Assembly: GCF_002885955.2 (NCBI RefSeq)
Contig: NZ_POQS01000001.1
Location: 296,755-360,754 of the forward strand
Length of the DNA stretch: 64,000 bases
Direction of reading: 5' to 3'
From: Achromobacter pulmonis
Lineage (GTDB): Bacteria; Pseudomonadota; Gammaproteobacteria; Burkholderiales; Burkholderiaceae_B
Made by a program: the position numbers and the translations under genes. Positions 50,933 through 59,122 of the stretch are shown here, one piece after another (position 1 is the stretch's first letter; every line of letters begins with the position of its first letter). The notes beneath the pieces are model-generated. The model was not told the DNA's origin. It worked only from the letters and a program-made list of their open reading frames with translations, and did not search any database.

Positions 50933-51697
50933 TCAGGCCGCATGCTGCAGCGGGGCCGGCGCCTGGGCGATGCGGCGCGTGATCTCGGCGGCCGCGCCGC
51001 ACACCAGTCCGGCCAGATAGTCTTCGCGGAACGCCGCGAAGGCGGGCTGCGACCCGATCAGCGTGATGCTGCCCAGCACGTGGTTTTCTTCATCGAAGAT
51101 CGGCGCGGCGATGCCGGTCTTGCCGGAATCCAGCTCTCCCGAGCTGATGCAGTAGCCGGCCTTGCGCACTTGCAGCATGAGGCGCGAAAAGGCCTTCCAG
51201 TCGCGCGCCAGGCGCTGCATGTCCGGCGCATCCGCATGTTCGTCGTAGACGCGGCGTAGGGGCCGCGGGCCGAGATTGGCCAGGATCACGCGCGCCGTCG
51301 CGCTGCGTAGCAGCGGCATGTAGCGCCCGCGGCCGAAGTTCAGGGCCTGGGTGTTGCGGCCGGCCTGCTGGTGCACGTTGATGACCTTGTCGTCGTAGCG
51401 CTCGCTGAGCAGCACGTCCAGCCCGGTCTGGGCGGACATTTCCTCGATCAGGTCGCGGCTCAGCGTGAGCATGGGGTCGTACTCCCGCATCTGCAGGTCC
51501 AGCGCGATGATGCGCGGGCCCAGCGCATAGCCGGCGGGCAGGCGCACCAGCAGCCCGCAGGCGCATAGCTCGCGGACATAGCGGTAGGCGGTGGCCGGCG
51601 CGTAGCCGCGCAGCCGGCAGATGGCTTCCACATCCAGGACCGGCCGTTCGGGCTGAAAAAGATCCAGGACATCGAGCATGCGGCGAAGACTGTTCAT
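50933..51697 (-). CDS. IclR-family regulator (254 aa)
   Basis: Winged helix at the N-terminus (SLRRMLDVLDLFQPERPVLD, VEAICRLRGYAPATAYRYVR) and an IclR effector domain (LIEEMSAQTGLDVLLSERYD, GRGRYMPLLRSATARVILAN, SGELDSGKTGIAAPIFDEEN). The ATG at 51695-51697 is chosen because the HTH begins there; a longer frame upstream is AT-poor and unsupported. Divergent from a catabolic gene cluster, the usual place for an IclR protein that switches such clusters. Confidence 0.88.
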   Translation of the reverse strand: MNSLRRMLDVLDLFQPERPVLDVEAICRLRGYAPATAYRYVRELCACGLLVRLPAGYALGPRIIALDLQMREYDPMLTLSRDLIEEMSAQTGLDVLLSERYDDKVINVHQQAGRNTQALNFGRGRYMPLLRSATARVILANLGPRPLRRVYDEHADAPDMQRLARDWKAFSRLMLQVRKAGYCISSGELDSGKTGIAAPIFDEENHVLGSITLIGSQPAFAAFREDYLAGLVCGAAAEITRRIAQAPAPLQHAA

Positions 51698-51871
51698 GGG
51701 TGTAAGCGGTGATGGGAAAGACTTGCGGTGAGGGTGCACCAAGGGACGCGGATTGGCAAATCGGCCTCGCGCGGCCCGCGCACGCGTGCTTATAGGCCAA
51801 CATCGATTGTTCATCAAATAGATAATCTTAATGGGTTGAGTCGCATCAAACGGCCAAAAAGAATTGCAGCA

Positions 51872-51888
51872 TTATCAAATTACGATAA
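51872..51888. promoter_or_regulatory. IclR operator candidate
   Basis: TTATC-N7-GATAA, a perfect inverted repeat in the AT-rich end of the 214-bp gap between iclR and the ThDP-enzyme gene, 24 bp before the latter's start. IclR proteins often bind short palindromes of this kind. The rest of the gap (51780-51870) is AT-rich and holds no further clear motif. Confidence 0.5.
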
Positions 51889-51911
51889 AGTGGCAATCAA
51901 AGGAGGCTGAA

Positions 51912-53465
51912 ATGATGACTGGAGCTAAAGCCCTGCTGGAGGCCCTGCGCGAGCAGGGCGTGGAACTGTGTTTCGCCAACCCCGGCACGACCGAGCTGGA
52001 TCTGGTGCGCGCGCTGGAGGAGGTGCCGGGCATGCGCTGCGTGATCGGCCTTCAGGAAAACGTGTGCACCGGCGCGGCCGACGGCTACGGCCGCCTGGCC
52101 GGCAAGCCCGCCGCCACGTTGCTGCACCTGGGGCCGGGATTCGCCAACGGCATCGCCAACCTGCACAACGCGCGCCGCGCCCGCACGCCCATCGTCAACG
52201 TCATCGGCGACCACGCCAGCTGGCACCTGGACTGCGACGCGCCGCTCACCTCGGACATCGAGTCGCTGGCGCGCCCGGTCTCGGGCTGGGTGCGGCGCAT
52301 TGCCTCGGCGCAGGACGCCGCCCGCGACGCCGGCGAGGCGGTCGCGGCCAGCCTGGCCCGCGGCGGCCAGGGCGCGACGCTGATCTTTCCGGCCGACTTC
52401 CAGGCCGAGAACCTGGACGGCCAGGCCGCGCCAGCTCCGGCCGCGGCCGTTGCGGACCGGGCGGACGACGATTTCGACGCCGCCGCCGTCTGGCGCCGCC
52501 TGAGCGCGGCGCGGCGTCCGCTGTTCCTGCTGGGCGGGGGCGGGCCGGACAGCGGCCTGGGCCGCCGCGCGCAGATCGCCGCGGCGCGGCTTTGCGCCGC
52601 ACTGGGCGGCTCGGCCTACGCCGAGACGTTTCCGGCCCGCTCCGAGCGCGGCCGGGGGCTGCCGGATTTCGACCGCCTGCCTTATTTTCCCGAGCCCGCC
52701 CGGGCGGCGCTGGACGCGGCCGACCTGGTGGTGCTGGCCGGCGCGCTGCCGCCGGTGACGTACTTCGGCTACCCCGGCCACCCGAGCCGGCTGGTGCCGG
52801 CCGAGCGGCTGCTGACGCTGGCCGCGCCGGGCGGCGACGCCGCCTCGCGCCTGGAGGCGCTGGCCGAGCTGGCGGGCGCGCCCGCGTTCGAGCCGGCCGA
52901 CGCCTTGCTGCCGCAGCCCGCCGCCGGCGCGCTCACGCCGCAATCCATCGCGGCGGTGGTGGCGCGCGCGCTGCCCGAGCAGGCCATCGTGTCGGTGGAG
53001 GGCGGCACCTGCGGCTATCCCCTGTACGCGGCCTCGGCCGGCGCGGCCCCGCACACGGTGCTGACCAATACCGGCGGCGCGATCGGACAGGGCCTGCCGG
53101 TCGCCATGGGCGCGGCCATCGCCTGCCCGGACCGCCGCGTGGTGGCGCTGCTGTCCGACGGCAGCACGCAATACACGATCCAGGCGCTGTGGTCGCTGGC
53201 GCGCGAAAACCTGCCGGTCACGGTGCTGATCGCCGCCAATCACCAGTACGCCATCCTGCGCAACGAACTGCGCCGCGGCGGCGCGGCGCTGGGCGAGCGC
53301 GCCGCCGCAATGACCGCGCTGGACGCCCCCCGCATCGACTGGGTGGGGCTGGCCGCCAGCTACGGCGTGCCGGCAAGCCGCGCCGCGACTTCCGAAGCCC
53401 TGGCCGAACAACTGGAACAGGCGCTGCGGCGTCCGGGTCCCGCCCTGATCGAGATGGCGCTGTAG
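51912..53465 (+). CDS. Thiamine-diphosphate enzyme (acetolactate synthase/benzoylformate decarboxylase-like)
   Basis: 517 residues with the three ThDP domains. The catalytic Glu49 that activates the cofactor is in GLQENVCTGAADGYGR. The cofactor motif is SDGS...N (LLSDGSTQYTIQALWSLA... ending ANHQYAIL), where the first Gly of the usual GDG is Ser. There is no FAD-type acetolactate synthase signature beyond the fold, so a 2-keto-acid decarboxylase or carboligase is more likely. AAAGGAGG ribosome site 5 bp before the ATG. First gene of the island; likely handles a keto acid from aromatic breakdown (inference). Confidence 0.82.
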   Translation: MMTGAKALLEALREQGVELCFANPGTTELDLVRALEEVPGMRCVIGLQENVCTGAADGYGRLAGKPAATLLHLGPGFANGIANLHNARRARTPIVNVIGDHASWHLDCDAPLTSDIESLARPVSGWVRRIASAQDAARDAGEAVAASLARGGQGATLIFPADFQAENLDGQAAPAPAAAVADRADDDFDAAAVWRRLSAARRPLFLLGGGGPDSGLGRRAQIAAARLCAALGGSAYAETFPARSERGRGLPDFDRLPYFPEPARAALDAADLVVLAGALPPVTYFGYPGHPSRLVPAERLLTLAAPGGDAASRLEALAELAGAPAFEPADALLPQPAAGALTPQSIAAVVARALPEQAIVSVEGGTCGYPLYAASAGAAPHTVLTNTGGAIGQGLPVAMGAAIACPDRRVVALLSDGSTQYTIQALWSLARENLPVTVLIAANHQYAILRNELRRGGAALGERAAAMTALDAPRIDWVGLAASYGVPASRAATSEALAEQLEQALRRPGPALIEMAL

Positions 53466-53508
53466 GCGCCGCTCCCTCTCTCTATCTATACACAAGGAGC
53501 AAGACGCG

Positions 53509-54303
53509 ATGGATTTGCAACTCAAGGGGAAAGTCGCCGTGGTCACGGGCGGCAGCCTGGGCATCGGACGGGCGGTGAGCGAAGCGCTGGCGGCCGAAGG
53601 AGTGCGGGTGGCCATCGTGGCCCGCCGCCAGGCGCAGCTGGACGAAGTCGCCGCCGAGATCACCCGCGCCAGCGGCGTGGAGGTGCGGGGCTTCGCCGCC
53701 GACGTGTCCGACACCGCCCAGGTCGACGCGATGATGCAGCAGGTGGCCGCGCATTTCGGCCGCATCGACATCCTGGTCAACGGCGCCGCGCATCCGGGCG
53801 GGCTGGTGCGCAGCGAGATCGACGAGGCCGATCCCGAAGGCCTGCTGGAAGACATCAACATCAAGGTCGTGGGCTACATGCGCTGCGCCAAGACCGCCGC
53901 GCCCCACATGCGCCGCGGCGGCTACGGCCGCATCGTCAACATCGGCGGGCTGACCGGGCGCGGCAGCAAGCAGCTCTCCGGCATGCGCAACGTCGCCATC
54001 TGCCACCTGACCAAGACGCTGTCGGACCAGCTCGGCCCGGACGGCATCACCGTCAACGTAATCCATCCGGGCGTGGTCGAGACCCCGCACATCCATGAGC
54101 TGTACGCAAAGGAAGCCGCCAAACAGGGGCTGACCGCCGCGCAGGTGGAGGCCAACTACGCGAAGGCCACGCCCATACGCCGCGTGCTGCAGCCGGCCGA
54201 GATCGCCGACGCCGTGCTGTTTCTGGCCTCGCCGCGCGCCGGCGCGATCACCGGCGAGTCGCTGGGCGTGGACGGCGGCATCACGCGCGGCATTTTTCTT
54301 TGA
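53509..54303 (+). CDS. SDR-family protein lacking the catalytic Ser-Tyr-Lys (264 aa)
   Basis: A Rossmann-fold short-chain dehydrogenase by sequence: NAD site TGGSLGIG (13-20), VNGAAH, DVSD, the tetrad Asn118, and the closing GESLGVDGGITR. However, where the catalytic YxxxK should be (before CHLTKTL), it reads S157-G-M-R-N161, and the Ser of the usual NISS is Gly (NIGGLTG). So Ser, Tyr and Lys are all replaced. It may bind NAD without ordinary oxidoreductase chemistry. AAGGAGC ribosome site; the next gene is 28 bp away. Confidence 0.85.
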   Translation: MDLQLKGKVAVVTGGSLGIGRAVSEALAAEGVRVAIVARRQAQLDEVAAEITRASGVEVRGFAADVSDTAQVDAMMQQVAAHFGRIDILVNGAAHPGGLVRSEIDEADPEGLLEDINIKVVGYMRCAKTAAPHMRRGGYGRIVNIGGLTGRGSKQLSGMRNVAICHLTKTLSDQLGPDGITVNVIHPGVVETPHIHELYAKEAAKQGLTAAQVEANYAKATPIRRVLQPAEIADAVLFLASPRAGAITGESLGVDGGITRGIFL

Positions 54304-54331
54304 CCGGCAAGCGCCGGATAGGAGTCTGGAT

Positions 54332-55369
54332 ATGCAAGGCACGATACTGGTCGGCACGGCCGGCCAAGGGATATTGCGCAGCGTGGATGACGGCGCCACC
54401 TGGCACCGCCTGGGCCTGAAGGAAGCCATCGAGTTCGACGGCACGGTGCGCAGCCTGGCCGTGGACCCGGCCGACCCGCGCCGCGTGTTCGCCGGCGCCG
54501 ACGCCGGCCTGTGCATCAGCACCGACGGCGGCGCGCATTTCGCCCGGGTGGACTCGCCCATGAACGGCATGACGGTCTGGGCCATCGCGATCGATCCGTC
54601 CGACCCCCGGCGCATGTACGCCGGCACCGGCGCGCCCTCGCGCGCCGCCATGTTCCGTTCGGTCGACGGCGGCGCCAGCTGGCAGCGCCTGTCGCCCGAG
54701 CTGCCCGAGTTCTGCCGCGGCGTGAACCGTCCGCGCATTCTTTCCGTCTGCGTGGACCCGGACGACGGCCGCGAAGTCTGGTTCGGCGTCGAGGAGGGCG
54801 GGCTATGGCGCAGCCGCGACGGCGGCGACACCTGGCTGCGCGTGGACCAGGAGGACGGCGCCATCGCCAACCCCGACATCCATTGCGTGGCCATCCTGCC
54901 GGCCACGGCCGCCGCGCCCAAGACTGCGATGGTGCTGAGCGTGAACTCGGTCTACCTGAGCGAGGACGACGGCGGGCATTGGGAGGGCGCGGCCTCCAAG
55001 TCGCGCTTCGACGGCATGTATTACACCCGCACGGTGCAGGCCCTGCCGGGCGCGCCCGATACGCTGCTGCTGGCCATCGGCGACGGCACGCCGGGCACGC
55101 GCAGCCGCATCTACCTGTCGGACGACCGCGGCCGCAACTGGCGGCCGTCCCTGCTGCACACGGCGCCCAACTCCACCTTCTGGGCCTTCGGCGTGCATGC
55201 CGCCGACCCCGGGCTGGCGTTCGCCGGCACCAAGTACGGCCACCTGTTCCGGTCCACCGACGGCGGGCGCAGCTGGTTCAAGGAGTGGCGCGACTTCAGC
55301 GAGATCACGGCGGTGGCCTGGACGCCGCACGTCGCGCCGGTCACGGCGCATCCCCAGTCCATCAACTGA
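54332..55369 (+). CDS. Asp-box (BNR) beta-propeller protein, cytoplasmic (345 aa)
   Basis: Seven Asp-box repeats of the form S-x-D-x-G-x-x-W/F are seen: SVDDGATW, STDGGAHF, SVDGGASW, SRDGGDTW, SEDDGGHW, SDDRGRNW and STDGGRSW. Together they predict a propeller like sialidases or photosystem factor Ycf48. No signal peptide or catalytic sialidase residues were identified. GGAG ribosome site. Its conserved place in a catabolic operon suggests a binding or lactonase/hydrolase-like role, but nothing specific can be claimed. Confidence 0.78.
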   Translation: MQGTILVGTAGQGILRSVDDGATWHRLGLKEAIEFDGTVRSLAVDPADPRRVFAGADAGLCISTDGGAHFARVDSPMNGMTVWAIAIDPSDPRRMYAGTGAPSRAAMFRSVDGGASWQRLSPELPEFCRGVNRPRILSVCVDPDDGREVWFGVEEGGLWRSRDGGDTWLRVDQEDGAIANPDIHCVAILPATAAAPKTAMVLSVNSVYLSEDDGGHWEGAASKSRFDGMYYTRTVQALPGAPDTLLLAIGDGTPGTRSRIYLSDDRGRNWRPSLLHTAPNSTFWAFGVHAADPGLAFAGTKYGHLFRSTDGGRSWFKEWRDFSEITAVAWTPHVAPVTAHPQSIN

Positions 55370-55385
55370 ACGCACGGAGACCGCC

Positions 55386-55880
55386 ATGTCCAACTCCGCC
55401 CTCGCGCCGGCCGAGCGCCGCCCGCGCATTGCGCGCACCCACCTGGCCCTGTTCGTGCGGGACCCGTTCGCCTCGGCGTCCTGGTACGAATCCGTGCTGG
55501 GCATGCAGGAGACCGCGCGCGGCGAGCAATGGGTGTTCCTGTCCTTCGGCCGCAAGCACCACGATATCGCGCTGATCAAGGCGCCGCAGGAAGAGGGCGG
55601 CGCCGCGCCGGCGCGCGGCCCCATCAACATGCAGCACTACGGCCTGGAGATCGAGGGCGACGTCGACGAGCTGCGCCGGCTCTACGGCATGTTGCTGGCC
55701 AAGGGCGTGGACGTGGTGAAGATCACCGACCACAAGGTGGGCTACGGCGTGTACTTCACCGACCCGGACGGCCACCGCTTCGAATTCTTCTGCGAGACCG
55801 TGCACGGCGACGAGGCGGGCAAGCGCGTGCTGCACGAGCACAACGCCCCCAGCGTCCCCATGACGCTCGATCCGCTGTAG
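55386..55880 (+). CDS. VOC-family (extradiol dioxygenase-like) protein (164 aa)
   Basis: A single vicinal-oxygen-chelate module pair: RTHLALFVRDPFASASWYES, HHDIALIK, MQHYGLEIEGDVDELRRLYG and DPDGHRFEFF. Candidate metal ligands are His in RTHLAL, His in MQHYGL and Glu in RFEFF, as in catechol 2,3-dioxygenase and glyoxalase. It is shorter than full extradiol dioxygenases (about 300), so it is a small VOC enzyme. With the MhpA-like hydroxylase, a ring-cleavage or isomerase role is plausible. Starts 16 bp after the propeller gene. Confidence 0.82.
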   Translation: MSNSALAPAERRPRIARTHLALFVRDPFASASWYESVLGMQETARGEQWVFLSFGRKHHDIALIKAPQEEGGAAPARGPINMQHYGLEIEGDVDELRRLYGMLLAKGVDVVKITDHKVGYGVYFTDPDGHRFEFFCETVHGDEAGKRVLHEHNAPSVPMTLDPL

Positions 55881-55927
55881 GCGCCGCCGCAGGTCCCCAT
55901 TGCGATTCCCAATTCACTGGAGCATCC

Positions 55928-56530
55928 ATGAACACCCCCAACTTCGGCCCCTACCGCATCCGCAAGTGGTATCTGCAAGTCGAGGACACGCTGGCCACCG
56001 AGACCGGCGAGCCGGCCGACGGCGCGCCGCTGCGCAAGATCGTCATCGCCGCCGTGCTGCACAACCCGTACGCGGGACGCTTCGAGCGCGACCTGTCGGC
56101 CTACGTCGAGCCCTCGGGCATGCTGGGCGAGGAGTTCGGCCGCCGCATCATCGAGGCGGCCGGCGGCCAGCCGCTGGAAAGCTACGGCAAGGCCTGCGTC
56201 GTGGGCGCCGATGGCGAATACGAGCACGGCAATGCGCTGCTGACCACGGTGTTCGCCGAGCCGGTGCGCGCGGCCCTGGGCGGCGGCAAGGCCTGGGTGC
56301 CCTCGACCGGCAAGCGCGGCGGCCCCGGCACCGTGGTCGACATTCCGCTGGCGCACAAGGACGCGCTCTACGTGCGTTCGCACTACGACACCGTGACCGC
56401 GCTGTTCGCCGACGCGCCCAACCGCGACGAAGTGCTGATCGCCTTCGCGTTCGCGACCCGCGGCCGCCTGCACGCGCGCCTGGGCGGCCTGGCGGCCAGC
56501 GAGATCGCGGGCCAGGACGGCCTTTGCTGA
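55928..56530 (+). CDS. DUF1185 / 'amino acid synthesis' family protein (200 aa)
   Basis: Matches the DUF1185 family: RIRKWYLQVEDTLATETG, KIVIAAVLHNPYAGRF, LGEEFGRRIIEAAGG, YGKACVVGADGEYEHGNALL and TVVDIPLAHKDALYVRSHYD. The family's reaction is unknown despite its name; members are often found in catabolic clusters with Bug-type transporters, as here. Starts at the ATG at 55928; the alpha/beta hydrolase gene begins 13 bp after the stop. Confidence 0.85.
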   Translation: MNTPNFGPYRIRKWYLQVEDTLATETGEPADGAPLRKIVIAAVLHNPYAGRFERDLSAYVEPSGMLGEEFGRRIIEAAGGQPLESYGKACVVGADGEYEHGNALLTTVFAEPVRAALGGGKAWVPSTGKRGGPGTVVDIPLAHKDALYVRSHYDTVTALFADAPNRDEVLIAFAFATRGRLHARLGGLAASEIAGQDGLC

Positions 56531-56543
56531 AAGGGGCGCAGCC

Positions 56544-57386
56544 ATGCAACGCCGCGACTCCGACATCGCCGTCAACGGCCTGAGCCTGCGCCTGACCGAA
56601 TGGGGGCCGCGGGACGGCCGCCCGCTGTTCATGCTGCACGGCATCCGCGGCTATGCCGAAACCTTCGCCGGCATCGCCCGGGCGCTGCAGCCGGAGTTCC
56701 GCGTGCTGGCCTATGACCAGCGCGGCCGCGGCGCCAGCGACTGGGACCCGGCGCGCAACTATTACACCGACGCCTACGTGGCGGACCTGGCCGGCGTGGC
56801 CGACGCGCTGGGCCTGGAGCGCTTCGACCTGCTGGGCCACTCGATGGGCGGCATCGCCGCGATCGTGTTCGCGGCGGCCCATCCGCGGCGCGTGCGCCGC
56901 CTGGTGATCGAGGACGCGGGCCCGGCGGCGTACGAAGGCAGCGCGGGCGCGGCCCGCATCCAGCGCGAACTGCGCGAGACGCCCGAATCCTTCGCCGACA
57001 TCGGCGCGGCGCGCGAGTACCTGCGGGCGCTGCGCCCCAGCGTGCCGGAGGCCGCGCGCGAGGAACGGCTGCGGCACATGCTCAAGCCGGACGGCGCGGG
57101 CGGCTGGACCTGGCGCCACGACCATGCCGGCATCGCGGCGACCCGGCTCGATCCCGATCCGGCGCGCGTGGTGGACCTGTGGCCGCCGGTCGCGGCGCTG
57201 GCCTGTCCGACCCTGGTGCTGCGGGGCGGACGGTCCGACTACCTGCAGGCGGCCACCGCCCGCGACATGGCGGCGCGCAATCCGAACGTGGCCTGGACCG
57301 AGATCGCCGGGGCCGGCCACTACATCCACGACGATCAGCCGGACGCCTTCGCGCAGGCGGTGGGCGAATTCCTGCGGCGCGCCTGA
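56544..57386 (+). CDS. Alpha/beta hydrolase (280 aa)
   Basis: Canonical fold: oxyanion region FMLHGIRGYAET, nucleophile Ser100 in GHSMGG, acid Asp in LRGGRSDYL, and His in GAGHYIHDDQP. Similar in size to MhpC/BphD C-C bond hydrolases that cleave ring-fission products. Given the MhpA-like hydroxylase and VOC protein beside it, a meta-cleavage product hydrolase or an esterase are the main options. AAAGGGG ribosome site. Confidence 0.87.
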   Translation: MQRRDSDIAVNGLSLRLTEWGPRDGRPLFMLHGIRGYAETFAGIARALQPEFRVLAYDQRGRGASDWDPARNYYTDAYVADLAGVADALGLERFDLLGHSMGGIAAIVFAAAHPRRVRRLVIEDAGPAAYEGSAGAARIQRELRETPESFADIGAAREYLRALRPSVPEAAREERLRHMLKPDGAGGWTWRHDHAGIAATRLDPDPARVVDLWPPVAALACPTLVLRGGRSDYLQAATARDMAARNPNVAWTEIAGAGHYIHDDQPDAFAQAVGEFLRRA

Positions 57387-57430
57387 GCAGGGCGCGCGCG
57401 CATACGACAAGAAACCAAGGGAGAGCCGAC

Positions 57431-59122
57431 ATGGCGCATATCGAAGAAGTGCCGGTGCTGGTGGTGGGCGCCGGGCCGGTGGGCGTGACGCTGGCCAATC
57501 TGCTGGGCAGCTACGGCGTGGCCACGCGGGTGCTGGAGCGCAACGCCGACGTGCTGGACTATCCGCGCGCCGTCGGCCTGGACGACGAGGCCATGCGCAC
57601 CTTCCAGAGCGCCGGCCTGGCCGACGAGATGCTGCGCGACATGATCCAGAACGTGCCCATGCGCATGTACACGCGGACCAAGCGCTGCTTCGCCGAAATC
57701 CTGCCGGCCACGCGCGAATTCGGCTGGTACCGCCGCAACCTGTTCTCGCAGCCGCTGGGCGAACGCACCCTGCGCGCGGGCCTGCGGCGCTTTCCGCACG
57801 TGGCCCTGGAGCTGGGCACGGAACTGCTGGCGCTGGACCAGGACGCCCACGGCGTCACGGCGCGGGTGCGCGGGGCCGACGGCGCCGAGCGCGAGATCCG
57901 CGCGCAATATCTGCTGGCCGCCGACGGCGGGCGCAGCACGGTGCGCGAGCGCCTGCTGAAGCTGCCGTTCGACGGCAACACCCATCCGCGCAAGTGGGTG
58001 GTCATCGAGTGCGACCAGGACCCGCTGGACGCGCCCTATACGGCGCTGCATTGCGAGCCGCGCCGTCCCTACGTCTGCCTGCGCCTGCCGTATGGCCTGC
58101 GGCGCTGGGAATTCATGCTGTTCCCGGGCGAGGACAGCGAACAGATCCTGCAGCCCGAAAAAGTGCAGGAGCTGCTGCGCCATCACGTGGCCGATCCGAG
58201 CCGGCTCAACGTCATCCGCGCGCGGGTCTACACCCACAATTCGCGGGTGGCGCGCAGCTTCGTCAATGGCCGCGTCTGCCTGGCGGGCGACGCCGCCCAC
58301 CTCACGCCGCCGTGGATCGGCCAGGGCCTGAACGCCGGCCTGCGCGACGCGTTCAACCTGGCCTGGAAGGTGGCCTGGATCGTGCAGGGCCGGCTCGATC
58401 CGGCCGCGCTGCAGAGCTACCACGACGAACGCCACGCCCACGCCCGCGCCATGATTTCGCTGGCCGACATGTTCGGCGCCATGCTGTCGCAGACCAACCC
58501 GGCGCTGGCCGCGCTGCGCGACGCCTTTTTCATGTCGATCCGCAAGATCCCGCGCATCCGGGACTACGTGCTGCAGATGAAGTTCAAGCCCATGCCGCGC
58601 TACAGCCCTGGCGTGGTGGGCGACAGCGCCGACCGCGTCCAGCGCGAATGCATCGGCCGCATGTTCATCCAGCCGCTGGTCGAGACCGAGGACGGGGCCA
58701 CCCGCCGCATGGACGAGGCGCTGGGCACCGGCTTCGCCCTGCTGGGCTGGCGCTGGGACCCGCGCGCGGCGCTGACGCCGGCGCTGCGCGCGCAGCTCGA
58801 CAGGCTGGGGTGCCGCTACGTGGCCGCGCAGCGCGCCCGCAGCGGCTGCGCGCCGGACGAGGCCCAGGCCGGGCCGCTGCCGGTGCTGCAGGACACCGAG
58901 AACGCGCTGCATTTCTGGTTCCAGCGCACCGGCGCCGACTGGGTGCTGCTGCGGCCGGACCGCTATGTCGCGGCGCTCGGACGGCGCGAGGATGCCGCCG
59001 CGCTGCTGGGCCAGTTCGCCGCCCGCTTCGTGCCGGGCGGCGCGCCCGCGCCCGCCGAGCCGGCGCAGGCCGCCGGCCTGGCCTGCGCCGCGGCGGCGGC
59101 GCTGAACGGAGCGCAGCCATGA
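57431..59122 (+). CDS. FAD-dependent aromatic hydroxylase, MhpA-like (563 aa)
   Basis: A flavoprotein monooxygenase of the MhpA/PheA group. FAD Rossmann motif VVGAGPVG (11-18) ending in Glu (VLERNADV), the middle ADGGRSTVRE (DG motif), and GDAAHLTPPWIGQGLNAGLR (second FAD motif). A C-terminal thioredoxin-like extension (about 400-560) is typical. Adds one oxygen atom to an aromatic ring using NAD(P)H. GGGAGAG ribosome site. Its stop overlaps the sulfatase start (ATGA), so the two enzymes are co-translated. Confidence 0.9.
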   Translation: MAHIEEVPVLVVGAGPVGVTLANLLGSYGVATRVLERNADVLDYPRAVGLDDEAMRTFQSAGLADEMLRDMIQNVPMRMYTRTKRCFAEILPATREFGWYRRNLFSQPLGERTLRAGLRRFPHVALELGTELLALDQDAHGVTARVRGADGAEREIRAQYLLAADGGRSTVRERLLKLPFDGNTHPRKWVVIECDQDPLDAPYTALHCEPRRPYVCLRLPYGLRRWEFMLFPGEDSEQILQPEKVQELLRHHVADPSRLNVIRARVYTHNSRVARSFVNGRVCLAGDAAHLTPPWIGQGLNAGLRDAFNLAWKVAWIVQGRLDPAALQSYHDERHAHARAMISLADMFGAMLSQTNPALAALRDAFFMSIRKIPRIRDYVLQMKFKPMPRYSPGVVGDSADRVQRECIGRMFIQPLVETEDGATRRMDEALGTGFALLGWRWDPRAALTPALRAQLDRLGCRYVAAQRARSGCAPDEAQAGPLPVLQDTENALHFWFQRTGADWVLLRPDRYVAALGRREDAAALLGQFAARFVPGGAPAPAEPAQAAGLACAAAAALNGAQP

